DNA of 64,000 bases, taken from the NCBI RefSeq assembly GCF_900496995.4, contig NC_044027.1, positions 9,386,743 to 9,450,742 on the forward strand. Reading direction: 5' to 3'. The notes under the pieces are model-generated. The model worked only from the letters and a program-made list of their open reading frames with translations, had not been told where the DNA came from and did not search any database. Of this stretch, positions 1 through 11,800 are shown piece by piece. Numbering within the stretch: position 1 is the stretch's first letter; each line of letters starts with the position of its first letter. The stretch is from Aquila chrysaetos chrysaetos (taxonomy: Eukaryota; Chordata; Aves; Accipitriformes; Accipitridae). The translations under genes were made by a program, and so were the position numbers.

Positions 1-3000
1 GATGCTGTCCATGTGCAGATGCAGCATTTTAAGGTGGCCACTCAACCATTCACCTTCCCTGGAGGTGTCACGTTCCAGCCTGTGCCAGGCATTGCTGCAA
101 TAGCCATGCGTTGTTGATGTCAGCTCCTACAGGAATACGCTGGGACTTCCAATTCCTACTCCAGCATGTCAGGGTCACCTTTTAAATGTAGGCTTTTCAC
201 TAAAGACTTAATGGTTTGCAAGACTGACTTTTAGAAAAATACTTATGCTTTCCCTGCTTGCAGAAGGGAAATGAATGTGTATTCATTTCATTTTGCCTCA
301 CCATCTATGACTCTCCCTGAAAACAAAAGCTTGTTCTACCACAGCCAAGAATCAAATTCTTTTGTGCTTCAATTGTTCAAAACACCTGTTGTTTTGAGAA
401 GCCCAAAGCTGTTTGAACAAAATGCAAGGTAGAACACAGGTCATCAGCAAAATCCATTCCCTTGTGTTTTTAATTAAGCCCAGGAAGCCGATCTCTGTTT
501 CGACAGATGGTTAAGACCAAAATACACATCACCAGAGGCACTTTCCTACTCTTGCTCCCTGATCTCAGATAACAGCAAGAGGATGGAACATGTGACATAT
601 AAATAGCTTCCAGGTAGTAACACGAATACTTCTAAGAGTTCAGAGAACAAATTCATAGTCCTAGTCCATAGAACAGAGGACCTCTACATTTTCACTTTTG
701 GAAATGCAAAAATACAATCCCACCTTCAGTCTTTGTCAACTCAGCAAAGTAGATGATCTCCTGAGATATCAACAAGAGGGAAAGGGCAATCAAATCAAGC
801 CATTCTCTGGGAAGGAACTTGTCTCTGGAAAAGCCTTGGCCTCATGACACTCTTCTGACAGGATTACCTCTAGGGCATGGAAAGCTAGAACAAATAGTGA
901 TCAACAGATTTTTTATTTTAGTTATGAGTGACTATAAACCACTCTGGGAAAAAGCTTCGAACACTGCCTTTTTCATCTAGCTTTCAAACCCTTGGACTGC
1001 CACAGAGCTGCTAATCCAAAGCAGAAATGATTCAGAGCTAAAAAAAAGCTGAGTACTTACTATTCCAGAGACAGGTTTTCCATCTACTGACTCCAGGAAA
1101 GCAGTCTTCTGCAAACAGGCAACAAGTCTGAGACAGATCAAAGTTTCTAAACTTTCAGATAATGCTGACAAGCAGAACACCTATCATTATCTATATCAAA
1201 GGCTAATCATTAACTACTGCTCGGATTTAGCTATGATCACTTTTACTCCACTTTAAGCCTATTTATTGCCTGACCTGCAGCCTATTTCAAACCAGACCCG
1301 TTACTTGCAATATGGTCAGTGGGAAATATTTATATGCAGCTTCTCCAAGCTGTGCAAAACAGGGGTAAGGGCTGAAGCAGCAGAGATTTCTGCTACATTC
1401 TACTCCAGGTGAAACCATCCCTCACAAAATATTGACAATCCCTATTGTTATAGCCAAAGATTTCATATGACCCAATATAAACATTTACTGCTCGGACTAT
1501 GCAGCCCACTGAAGGCATAAGCCAATCGTGTTAGGACCAGACCAAGGACTGGGATGCTCACATAAAGATCCACGTAACAGCGAAAGTAACTCCTGAGTTT
1601 TCCTCATGAGATCTTTGCAAAAATGCAGAGATTTTAGAACTCCCTGACCAGATTAAATGTGTTGCAGAGATTACTTTCAAACACACTACACAGAACATGT
1701 TTCAAACATTAATTTCTCTGTCAGAGGAATTAGCGTTCGGCTTGCTTTTGGACATGTAACAAAGCAAGCTTAGTTCCTTTTAGTATCTACCCCATAATGA
1801 AGAAATACGCGATGTTCTCAAAGCTACAGGCCAGTTTTTAGGAGCTTGGGGGAAGCGATAAAAAATAACAAGGCAGATATCGTCAAGAATTTCTGCACAA
1901 TTTATGATATGTGTACAAGACAAATCCTGTCAGGGCAGCTGGCTCCCTGACCACTTTGATGGGAAAGCTGGCATCAGCAATTGCTATGGAAGAAAAAAAT
2001 GTGACAAAGGAGGAAAAGTATAGCTTTTTATATACAAAGAAGTATAGCTGTACTGTGCTCTGCAACACAAGTGTCCTTATTCTAGGGGCAGTGACTTCAA
2101 GCAAGATCAAAAGCAAGAGTTATACAAAAAGGGATCAACTGGCAAGCAGAGCACACAATCCTACAATCGTGATGTACTGGAGGGTTTTACTTAAGGAATT
2201 CAGCAAATTAAGGAAAGTCATGCTGCTGGCAAAAAGTTTTTTAAACTACTATGTCTAACCAAAGAAGCAAAACATCAGAATAAAGTATATTAGGCTTTAC
2301 TATCCGTATAGCAGGATATCCTATAGACACTACTCTGTTTATGTCTTGCATGAACAGAGTAGCACAAAAATGGCTTTACAAGTACAACCAAACCTGTAGC
2401 AGGAACACAAGGGCAGCTGTAAAACTGCCAACTATCTTTCCTTCAAATTGTTTAGGCTTCACTTTGACACTACTTGTAACATACTCCTCCAGCCTACTTC
2501 AGTCTCACCTGACACCACTTTAAACATTCAGGTTCAGTACATCCTTGTGAGATAATGTCTTATCCCAAGTTAATGAAGGCCACCAAAGCCAATAGTAACT
2601 TGATTTGTATAAAACTATCATGGCAGACAACCCAGAAGTCATGACTCAGTCTCTTGTCAAATCCATTACACCAGGCGCTCAGACAAACAAGGGAACTATA
2701 CAAAAGGCAACTGAGAAAACTAGACCAACACTGTGGGTTGCATTTTACTTCCACAGTATTCCAAGGCTGGTTGTGTTCCTCAGATGCTTGCGCTTCTACT
2801 TCCCTTATCACTTTGATGTACGAGGGTTGACTTACCATATTGGAAACATGCATGGTATCTCGCAGCCCTCCCACGGAGTGCTATGCTGACAGCAGCCGCT
2901 GTGGTCACTTCCCAAGGGCTGAAGGAGAATGAACTGGGATTGTCTGCCTGCTGGGAGCACTGGCTTTGAGTGTGCTCCACGTTTGTTAGTGGTTTTCTTT

Positions 3001-3990
3001 CCCAAGGAAAGGATGCAAGCTTGAAAATGCAGTCAAGCTGTGACAATACGTTGTCAAGTCTCTTTAGTACAGCTCCTTTCAGATCAGGAAAAGTTAACCG
3101 AGGTGGCAACTGACTGATCGGATCCCTGGCTCTCAGTGCAGCCTCCATCTGGACACAATATGGAGGAACTCTGCCAGGAGCTGCTGAGCTGCACAGCGCA
3201 CTGAGGCCAGGCACTCAGCTCATACCAGGACAGCACAGACCTGCTCCGATTTTCCCATACAGAGTACCTTCACCATTTGAAAGAAATCAGACAAGGAGCA
3301 GGTTGGATCACAGGGATGACCATCTCTGTCAGGAGGCTGACACCGTATACCTTTCCAATAGCTGCTCTTCCAAGCTCACAAAGCAGCAGGCTAGCCGGTT
3401 GGCTAACAAGCATTAGTTTGTAAGCTCAGGAAGTGCACTGCATCTTAGAGGTGCCCTGAAAGTACTTTTTAATCCTACAGATCCAAGTCCAATCAAATTG
3501 TCTCTAAGGTAAAAAAAAGCCTGAAAGTGTATTTACAAGACACACTCCTTCCCCCAAGAAGAGATGCATTAAGTGTTTAAAAAAGAAAAAAAGCCAAGAC
3601 TGTCAGGATTTCTCTTATCCAGGTTAGTCAAAAGATCAGATAAATATACCACAAAGCTCATATTCCAAGCTCATGTACCTTCATCAGAGGAAGGAGATTT
3701 GAATCCTTGATAACTAATGAGCACATGTGGGAAAAGAAGGCTTTGTTAAAGTGAAGTAGCTCTCACGAAGTCTCAAGAGAGAACTTGGTGCACTCACTGT
3801 TAGTTTCATGGCAGAACAGCTGTATTCTTCTAGTTTTCTCCCAGCTTCTCAGGCTTGATACCAGGATGTGCCAAGCACCCGGTGAGAATAGAAGATGCTC
3901 AATCACTTACAACATTTTGGCCCATGACGCAGAGCTACCATGATCTCCTATATTAATTTAGATAAACATTAGAGTGAACAGATTATATGC
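1..3990. other. Gene-poor AT-rich stretch, possibly intron of a divergent minus-strand gene
   Basis: No open frame here resembles a known protein and none is flanked by convincing splice sites, apart from one weak minus-strand exon candidate at 2836-2885. In human, the FKBP15 promoter faces SLC31A1, whose first exon is non-coding and first intron long; by synteny this stretch could be that intron. I did not find the SLC31A1 start-codon exon (His/Met-rich N-terminus), so this stays inference. Confidence 0.4.
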
Positions 3991-4590
3991 ATGTATGTCC
4001 TGGTTTTGGCTGAGATAGAGTTAATTTTCTTTCTAGTAGCTGGTATAGTGTTATGTTTTGGATTTAGTAGGAGAAGAATGTTGATAACACACTGATGTTT
4101 TCAGTTGTTGCTAAGTAGTGTTTATACCAAGTCAAGGATTTCTCAGCTTCTCATGCCCAGCCAGCAAGAAGGCTGGAGGGGCAGAAGTTGGGGGGACACA
4201 GCCAGGACAGGTGACCCAAACTGACCCAAGGGATACTCCATACCATGTGATGTTATGCCCAGTATATAAACTGGGGGAAGTGTGGCTGGGGGGATCACTG
4301 CTTAGGAACTAACTGGGCATTGGTCAGCGGGTTGTGAGCAATTACATTGTGCATCACTTGTTTTGTGTATTCCAATCCTTTTATTATTATTATTATTGTC
4401 ACTTCATTATTGTTATTATTATCATTACTAGTTTCTTCCTTTCTGTTCTATTAAACTGTTCTTATCTCAACCCAAGAGTTTTACTTTTTTTCTTCCAATT
4501 CTCTAGCCCATCCCACTCGGGGGCAAGGGGAAGTAAGCAAGCAGCTGCGTGGTGCTTAGTTGCTGGCTGGGGTTAAACCACGACAATGTA
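3991..4590 (+). mobile_element. Solo LTR of an endogenous retrovirus (ERVL-like) with 5-bp target duplication
   Basis: The LTR runs 3996-4585 (590 bp), begins TGTC and ends GACA, and is flanked by the direct repeat ATGTA (3991-3995 and 4586-4590). Inside are a TATA box (TATATAAA, 4263-4270) and an ATTAAA polyadenylation signal (4450-4455), which set the orientation as plus and place U3-R-U5 left to right. A TTATTATT-type run lies at about 4380-4430. No internal retroviral gene is attached, so it is a solo LTR left by recombination. A 5-bp duplication is typical of ERVL-type elements. A related copy lies at 11366-11942 in the opposite orientation. Confidence 0.9.
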
Positions 4591-7500
4591 CAACTTTTTA
4601 AACAGATTATAAATGACATTCACATATGTGGTACAACGATGACTGTGGGATCTTCTAATATTAAGTATGTGCAGACTGAAAGAGCAAAAAGAAAATTTAA
4701 AAATATTTTCCACACAAGCAATTGTTATAGCTAGCAGTCACAGTTGTTCAAGTGCAAATGGAAATCAGCAGGACCCTTGCAGATATGAACTGGTGAGACA
4801 GAGGGAAGAAAAGACATTGTGAACCTACGTTGGGAAGATGACATTAAAGATCGTAGAAACAGAGAAGGAAGGACAAAAAGGAGGTATTTCATCACAGCTT
4901 CCCACTTCTAGATTGGCTTCTAAACCAGAAAAATCTAATGCCAGGACTGACAAATGAAGGGCTTTAGAAAGTTAATTTGTAGTGCAGCAAAATAGGAGTT
5001 TAATTTGTTTACAATAACTAGTCCTATTATTCTCTGCATTAGATTCCAGCTTCCAGCTGAAAAAAAAGTCAATGAAAAAAATCACTGGTCTCAGGTCCCC
5101 TAGGACTTGATTGGGAACATTTCCAGAAAATTAGATTGAAACAAAAGGCAATGGAGTAGATTAACTAAGATTGGATTTCCCAGAGAAAAGCAACATAAAC
5201 TATATTAAGTCTTTTTCAGCCTTCCCTAAGAAAAAATTGCCAAGATTCCCAATGATTTCCTGGCAGACTTTTGGAGAAGTTCACGCTGGCAGTCTGCTTC
5301 AACTCAACTTCACAAAATTCTGATGCAGATTACTGCTAACTTTCAGGGTGACCTTCAGCCAAGCGTGGAGAAGACAGGTCTGCAGAGGCATGAAATTTTC
5401 CTGTTGGGTAGAGAGGTCTTTATAGCAAATACAGAAACAAAAAAGGAAAGGAGAAAATACTACATTTTAGTTCAAAGACAAAAAGTTCTGTCTTCTCTCT
5501 GACCTCATGTCTGATTGGAAAACAAGACAGCTGAAAGGAAGCTCCTTAGGGCCCTGACTCAAAACTCATTGTGTGAATACGGTAGATCGTCTCATCTATT
5601 TGTACCAGAAGACCATTAAAGATTAGTATTCTCAGCACCTTCCCTTCTCAGGCATTAAGCTTTTGTTCAGGGGTAGAATGTCTCACTATTCCAAAACTTG
5701 AAGCTACACTGTAAAGGGCTAAGAGAGAGAGGAATCCTCCCAAACCTCTTTTCTAAAAAGGAAAAAAAAAAAAAAAAACAAAAACCAAAAGGACAAATCT
5801 TCTTGTCCTTGCACCACTGCAAGTCAGAGTCAGTGGCAGAGACTATACCTTTAAAACAAAAAAGCAAACATGCAAATGTGACATGGAAAGCTTATTTAAT
5901 TCCTCCTCTCTACTGGCAGAAATTCTTCTAATTCTCAGCCTAGCTAAAAAAAACTGCTCTAGATTAGAAATCTGGTATGAAATTAAAATAATTCCCTGTA
6001 ACTTCCAACAAGCAGCAAAATCTCAGTAGAAAACAGCCATACAAAATTTCTCAATACAAAGTTGTGTCAGAGCCGGCAACTCCTGCTAGTTTTATTCTTT
6101 TCAATCCTTTTATTTTTTTTCAGGGAAGGGGGAGGAGTGGAAGAAGAAAAAGCCTGCTTACTGCAAAAATTTTTGTGTTCACAGCAAAAAGCATCACTTT
6201 AATTCTTTAATTTTGTATTGTGCAGCAGGGCAGTTACAGTCAGCTTCACCAACACATCCACAGTTATGAAGCCAACATGCATTTAAATAGCAGTATTTAC
6301 ACATTATTTCCAGTGCCCCCTTTTTAATGAAGGATGGGAAAAAAGCAATGCATAATCCAAAGCTTGATGAAAGCCTCAGGAAGTATTACATCATAAATTA
6401 CATGAATTTGGACCATTAAATTGAACACTAACTTACCCTATAAGATCACATATTGTTACTCATGAAAAATACTGCAAAAGCTTTATTTACCTCCGGCTCA
6501 AGCAGAGGCAAGTTAAGATCAAACAGATTAAAAGTAAATTTAATAAATACTTGTGAAGAGAGTTTAATCCACCTTTGCACAAAATGCCATACTATTAAGC
6601 ATTCTAAGCTTGGAATTTGAGCACCAAGAGGAAAAATTGGTCCATGACTGGGAACTCGCGTGGAGCCACAAGCCCACTGCAAACTCAATTGCAGAAGAGG
6701 GCTATGAACTAAGCTCAAATGAAAAAAAAAACGACAAGTGGCTAAGACAGGACTTAGATGTGATGCTTGCTGTAGGGCTGCAGTACGTATTCCTACCAGC
6801 TACCAACCCACTTCACTGACATTAAGACTTGCCAGTGCTGAATCCCAGTGTGGGAAAGCACATCGGATTCTCAGCTAAAAGGTTGTTCACAGGACGGGAA
6901 TCCTTGATTGCACCAGAACTGTTAAGTTTTTCCTTCCAAGTTAAACTTTGTACTAAAAAAGAAAAAGGAAAAGTTGGGTACAGACATAACATTACCTGTA
7001 CCTAAAAAAAAACTAAATTCAAGTGCGACACTACGACTTAACCACACAGATTGTTTTAAGTGGTGAAGACCAATCTTGACCGCCTACATGATAGAAATAT
7101 GGAAGGAGGTAAAGCAACACACTATCTCTTCACCTAAGGCACGCAGGAACCACATCTCCTATTTGAAGTTCATGTCCACCTGCCGTATCAAGATAGGAAC
7201 AATCTGCTCCCACTAGGAATTTACATCAAATTATTGCATAACTATCATGTGTGTGCATTGGGTTTATTTTTTTTATCAGAAACGAGGCTTTTGATCCTTT
7301 GCAGGTTTCATTCTAAGATAATCACACATTCTGCAATAAAAAAGCTACTTAACGCTCCCCCTAGTCTTTTCCCTTTAGAAGTGAAATCACCGATATCCCA
7401 ATCATGCTGGATTCTCATTGCAATAAAACTCCCAAATTACTACAAACGCAGTGCTACAACAGACCTGGCAACTTCGTGCTCAGACTCAAACATCCTAAAA

Positions 7501-8490
7501 GTAACTATTATTACAAATTTCCAAACAGTGCCAGGAAACATCCAAAGCCAGGAAATTATTCAACCCTTATTGCCATTTTGCTCTCCCCTGCATTCAGTTT
7601 TGCTGCATTTCAACATCATCCGGTTCTGAAGCACTGAATTTAAAGACAAAGCTATGGGTCTCACAAAGCACCTAGAGATGCCAGCTTTTCAAGAGGGAAA
7701 AAAAAAACCCCCAAGAAGCATATTTCTCAAGCTACAAGGCAAAGGTGGAAAATTGCTTAACGAGGGCCAGCTCAGCTGTTTTTAAAACCAAGAAACTATT
7801 CTGATGCTAAGAAGAAAGCACACTACAGAGCGGTTGTCGCCCTTCGGTAACTCAGAAGCGTGAGAACCAAATCTGGAGCACAACAAGCACCCATGTGTCC
7901 CTAACCTTCCCGTACCGAGACCGTACCACAGGTTTGCAGGGTCGGTACCAAGCCGCATAAGCAGCGCAACGAAACCATCCCCCGGAGACAGGCCGGTCAC
8001 CGAGCCCCGGAGGGGTTTCGGCTCCCCTCGGGTTTGGGGCAGAACGGCAGCACGCGCTCGCAGCAGCAAGGACGGCACACGACGACTCAGGGCGCCCAGC
8101 TGTCACCTTGGGAACAAACACTCTTCCGCCCGCCAAGCCAGGGCGGCAACTCCACCGGGAGCCTCCCCCTACGTCCCGGGGAGCCGGGGACCCGCTGCGG
8201 GCGCCGCTCTCCGTACGGCCGCCGGACTCCCTCCACACCTCAGCTACGTCGGCCAGCTCAGCAGGCCCCCCCCAGGCCCCCGAAAGGCCCCGCCGAGGCC
8301 GCGGGCCGGCCCGGGGCTGCCTGCCCCCCTCAGGCACCCGCGCGGTGCCCCCGCCGCTGACAGGCCGCCGCTACCGCCTCACGCCCGGCCCAAGGGCCCC
8401 AAGCGCCCAGCGCCCCGCCAAGGGCGCCGGGGGGGGGGGGGGCGACCGCGAGCCCCCTCAGGAGGCGGGCGGGGGGCGCGAGGCCACCCT
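4591..8490. other. Non-coding stretch between solo LTR and CpG island
   Basis: AT-rich DNA with short A-runs (for example 5760-5778) and no exon I can support; open frames are short and lack flanking splice signals. GC content rises sharply from about 7900 into the promoter island. By synteny it may belong to the intron of a divergent minus-strand gene. Confidence 0.4.
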
Positions 8491-8498
8491 CGCCCCGA

Positions 8499-8506
8499 CA
8501 CGTGAC
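8499..8506. promoter_or_regulatory. E-box CACGTGAC
   Basis: CACGTGAC is a palindromic E-box with a flanking AC, the core bound by USF and MiT/TFE (TFEB-type) factors. It lies in the CpG island about 280 bp upstream of the FKBP15 start codon, just inside the proposed first intron of the divergent transcript. Binding is inferred from the motif only. Confidence 0.45.
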
Positions 8507-8510
8507 TCAC

Positions 8511-8610
8511 CAGGCGACCGCCACGAAAACGCTCCTCCTTCCCCCCTTGCCCCGCGCTATAAGCCCCGCCCCTCCCCGGCCGATAAGCCCCTCCCCTCCT
8601 CACCCGATAA
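8511..8610 (-). other. Candidate non-coding first exon of a divergent minus-strand transcript
   Basis: Read on the minus strand, the sequence ends ...GTCGCCTG followed by GTGAGTCACG, a near-consensus donor at plus 8505-8510. The GC-box array that could drive it starts around 8557, so the upstream limit is approximate. Human SLC31A1 is head to head with FKBP15 and has a non-coding first exon, which fits; no coding sequence is visible to prove identity. Confidence 0.4.
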
Positions 8611-8656
8611 GCCCCGCCCCTCCGACGCGCCTGCTAAGTCCCGCCCCCGCACGGCT
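8557..8656. promoter_or_regulatory. Four-unit GC-box array in the promoter
   Basis: Imperfect tandem units of roughly 25-28 bp share the core (T/G)ATAAGCCCCGCCCC: units begin near 8557, 8580, 8605 and 8632, the last degraded to CTAAGTCCCGCCCCC. Each carries a GC box (CCGCCC or CTCCCC) of the Sp/KLF type. The first unit begins CTATAAG, which could serve as a weak TATA element. The array lies 130-230 bp upstream of the FKBP15 start codon. Confidence 0.65.
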
Positions 8657-8787
8657 TCCGGTCCTCTTTCCTCCTTCCTCCTCCCCCTTCCCCTCCCCGC
8701 GCCGGTCCCGTCCTGCCGCGGCCGGAAAGCGCTCCGCTGCCGGGCAACGCGTTTACGACATCGCGGGACGGCGGCGGGTCCGCGACC

Positions 8788-8846
8788 ATGTTCGGGGCGG
8801 CGGCGGCGGAGGAGGACGACGCGGACTTCCTGTCCCCTGCCAGCGG
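8788..8846 (+). CDS. FKBP15: FKBP15 coding exon 1
   Basis: Residues 1-20, starting [20 protein letters not shown]. Donor GTGAGC. The 5'UTR upstream is GC-rich and its start is not determined. Confidence 0.95.
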
Positions 8847-11800
8847 GTGAGCGGCCGGCGGGGCGCAGCCGGGCCACCCTTCCCTTCCCTTCCCCGCCGC
8901 CGTGACGGGACGGCGGCCCGGGCGGGCCGTGGGGCAGCGGCCCCGGTGAAACCCCTTTGCGGTGAGGGTCGGGTCCGCGCGGACGGGGCTGCCGTCCCCC
9001 CCCTCCGCCCGCCCTGCGCAGCCCGGGGCTGGGCCTCGCTCCTGGCCGGCCCGGTGAGCGGCGGGCGGGCCCGCGGCCTGCGGGGAGCTGTCCTCCCGTG
9101 ACTGGATTTAGCCCCGGGTCTGTGCCGCTTACGGTGGGGGCGGAGGGGGAGCCCGGCGCCCCCGGGAAGGGGCTGGTTGTCGGTGCGGGCCCCTCAGTGT
9201 GCCGGCGGGGCGGGGGGCGGGCAGGCCTGTGGCAGCTTACGGGGGAGGGCGGGGGGGTTCCAGGGCCTGAGCCCGCCCGCCTGCCTGCAGACCCGGGCTG
9301 GGTGTTCTCCGTGAGCCCTTCCAGAAGGAGCGGGAGCGGCCGCTCGGGGCTTGTGATGGAGGGGACGGGCGAGAGAAATCGGGGGTTTTTGCTTAAATAA
9401 GGGTGTGAGTGGGAGGTCCTGAAAACGCCGGGTTGGGGGTGCTTAGACAGGGATGGCGGCTTCAAGCTCGTTCAGCAGTTTGCAACTTTTCTTGATACCA
9501 TTTTAGTGTGTAGCACGGTCAGTTTTTCTTACCTTGTGTAACTTGTTGCCACTTGAAGATTCCTCAGCAGTTGTAACTTCAGCTCTGCTCACTCCTCACC
9601 CTCTTCAAGGAGCTTCTGTTTAACAAGTCTTGTAAACTAATCCTCTCTCTTTTTAGCAAATATGTTTGGTTTTTTTTAAGCGTCTCATGTGAAATGCTGC
9701 AGGTCCACTGACAGTGGTGGTGTCCTTTGTGCATTCTGCTTCATAGTTTGAATTATTCACTTGCCCCATGATACCAGGAGTAGGGTGAGCTTAAATAGGC
9801 TTAAAGCAGAAAAACTGCAAATAACGTATCGTGTAGGAATAACCTACTTGCCTGCAGCATTAAACCTTCTGCCCTTAGATGGGAGAGCATCTGCCATTTA
9901 AAACTTACTGGAAGAATGCGTTTCCTGGACATTTCAAGAAGAAAAATTCTAGTGCTGAATGGTGGCTTCTCTGTCATCACATAGGTGGTTTTTTTTTCAG
10001 TATTGTAATAATCAACTGTTTCATATGAGGGTAGTCCTTGTCGTTGCTTTAAAGTAACTTCTTCTCTGGTGTAGTTTCAGTCCTTGTTTGTTCTTTATAG
10101 GAACAGCTTTTGAGGAAATGAAACACAATGGTACCACTTACCCCAGCCTCTTCATCTAAAAGTTCTGCTTATTCAAAATCAAATGGCTAATTAGTATAGA
10201 GCTGCTTAACCTGCATCCCTTTATTTCTAAAGAGATGGTAGACACTTCATATTTGATATAACTTGTATTTAGTGGTGTTCATTATCTATAAAGCCCATGT
10301 TAAATAAGGTAAAATAGCTTCTTTCTCTTTCTAGTGCCAGATTGGCCTCTCTCTTTGGTCTGGATCAAACAGTCTCAAGCCATGGGAACGAATTCTTCCA
10401 GTACACTGCACCAAAGCAGCCTAAGAAGGGTCAAACAGCAGCTGGTAAGTAACTGGGATTGAGCGTGGGGAAAAAACCTAGCAGCATGTGTCTTGCTGGG
10501 AGAATGATGGCCTTTGTGAAGAACAGCAGTGCAAATAATTCACTTGGTTTTCTTGAATGATATTATCCTCTAGTACCCTCCCTACACCTGGTTACTCTAG
10601 TGGCCTTTGGTGACTTTGGAACATCACTCTTTGTTTTTTCATCTTCTTCTGGAGTTATTTTTTCTTGGGGGAAGGACTACGTTGTGGCGTTGCCGCTGGC
10701 CAGCAAATGTGGCAGTTCTGCTATCACTGACAGGTATTCCTGCTTTTTATTCTTTGGCAGGTCAGGCAGCCCAGAAGGCTCCTGTGGCCCCAGCAGCTTC
10801 AGGAGCACCATCAGTGTTCATGGCCACTGCGGTTCATGCTTATCGATAGTAAGTGCAGCAGTGGTTTCCTGCATGACCTGTTAGAGTCTGTGTCTCTGGG
10901 AGCTTAAGACCTAATCATAAAGGCAAGATGTTGGATGAGTGGAAAGAGACCATTGCTTGTAGACATGTGTCTGCATGGTAGAAATGCTACAAGTCGATGC
11001 AAGTTTCTGCTCAAAAAAAGTTACTGTGCTGCAGTTCTGGGTTACACAGTTGTCAAATAAATAGCAAGTTCTGGATTTGGCCATTACAGGCAACAGCATC
11101 CTGGGGTGCTGGCCTGACACTTGCACGGTTTCCAGGCAGCTCTGTTGGATGCTTATGTCTCATACATTCCCTTGTGGAGAGCTGAGGCATGAGCATAGAG
11201 TGACAGCAGTAAAATTCTCTGTCCATTTGACACTGCCATCATGTAAAAACGCATTTGCCCTGGATCTGTCAAAAGAACAGTTTTCAACTCAAACTCGGTA
11301 ACGTATGCTCCTGTAATCTGTGGGCAAGCAATACAGTTGCAATGTCTTTAAGCTAAGAAAGGCTGTGTCGTGGTTTAACCCCAGCCAGCAACTAAGCACC
11401 ACGCAGCCGCTCACTCACTCCCCCCCCACCCAGTGGGATGGGGGAGAAAATCGGGAAAAGAAGCAAATCCACGGGTTGAGATAAGAACAGTTTAATAGAA
11501 CAGAAAAGAAGAAACGAATAATGATAATGATAACACTGATAAAATGACAACAGCAATAATGAAAGGATTGGAATGTACAAATGATGCGCAGTGTAATTGC
11601 TCACCACCCACCGACCGGCACCCAGCTAGTCCCCGAGCGGCGATTCCCCGCCCCCACTTCCCAGTTCCTATACTGGATGGGACGTCACATGGTATGGAAT
11701 ACCCTGTTGGCCAGTCTGGGTCAGGTGCCCTGGCTGTGTCCTGTGCCAACTTCCTGTGCCCCTCCAGCTTTCTCGCTGGCTGGGCATGAGAAGCTGAAAA

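Larger units (their letters stand above)
7900..9400. promoter_or_regulatory. CpG-island promoter of FKBP15, probably bidirectional
   Basis: About 1.5 kb is very rich in G, C and CpG, contains homopolymer runs (G14 at 8429-8442) and includes the FKBP15 start codon at 8788. It holds an E-box (8499-8506) and four GC-box modules (8557-8656). A consensus splice donor on the minus strand (GTGAGT, plus 8505-8510) next to the GC-box array suggests that a divergent transcript also starts here. The long open frames in this island on both strands are what GC-rich DNA gives by chance. Confidence 0.8.

Noticed and set aside
2780-3214. 144-residue minus-strand open frame
   Set aside because: No recognisable domain and no flanking splice sites that fit its frame; part overlaps the weak exon candidate only by chance.
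3996-4585. Open frames within the LTR
   Set aside because: Short and coincidental; LTRs of this type do not encode retroviral proteins, and no gag, pol or env sequence is attached.
8557-9465. 302-residue minus-strand open frame and 265-residue plus-strand frame (8108-8905) in the CpG island
   Set aside because: Pro/Arg/Gly-rich translations without domains; GC-rich DNA has few stop codons. The plus frame also runs out of phase over the true FKBP15 start.
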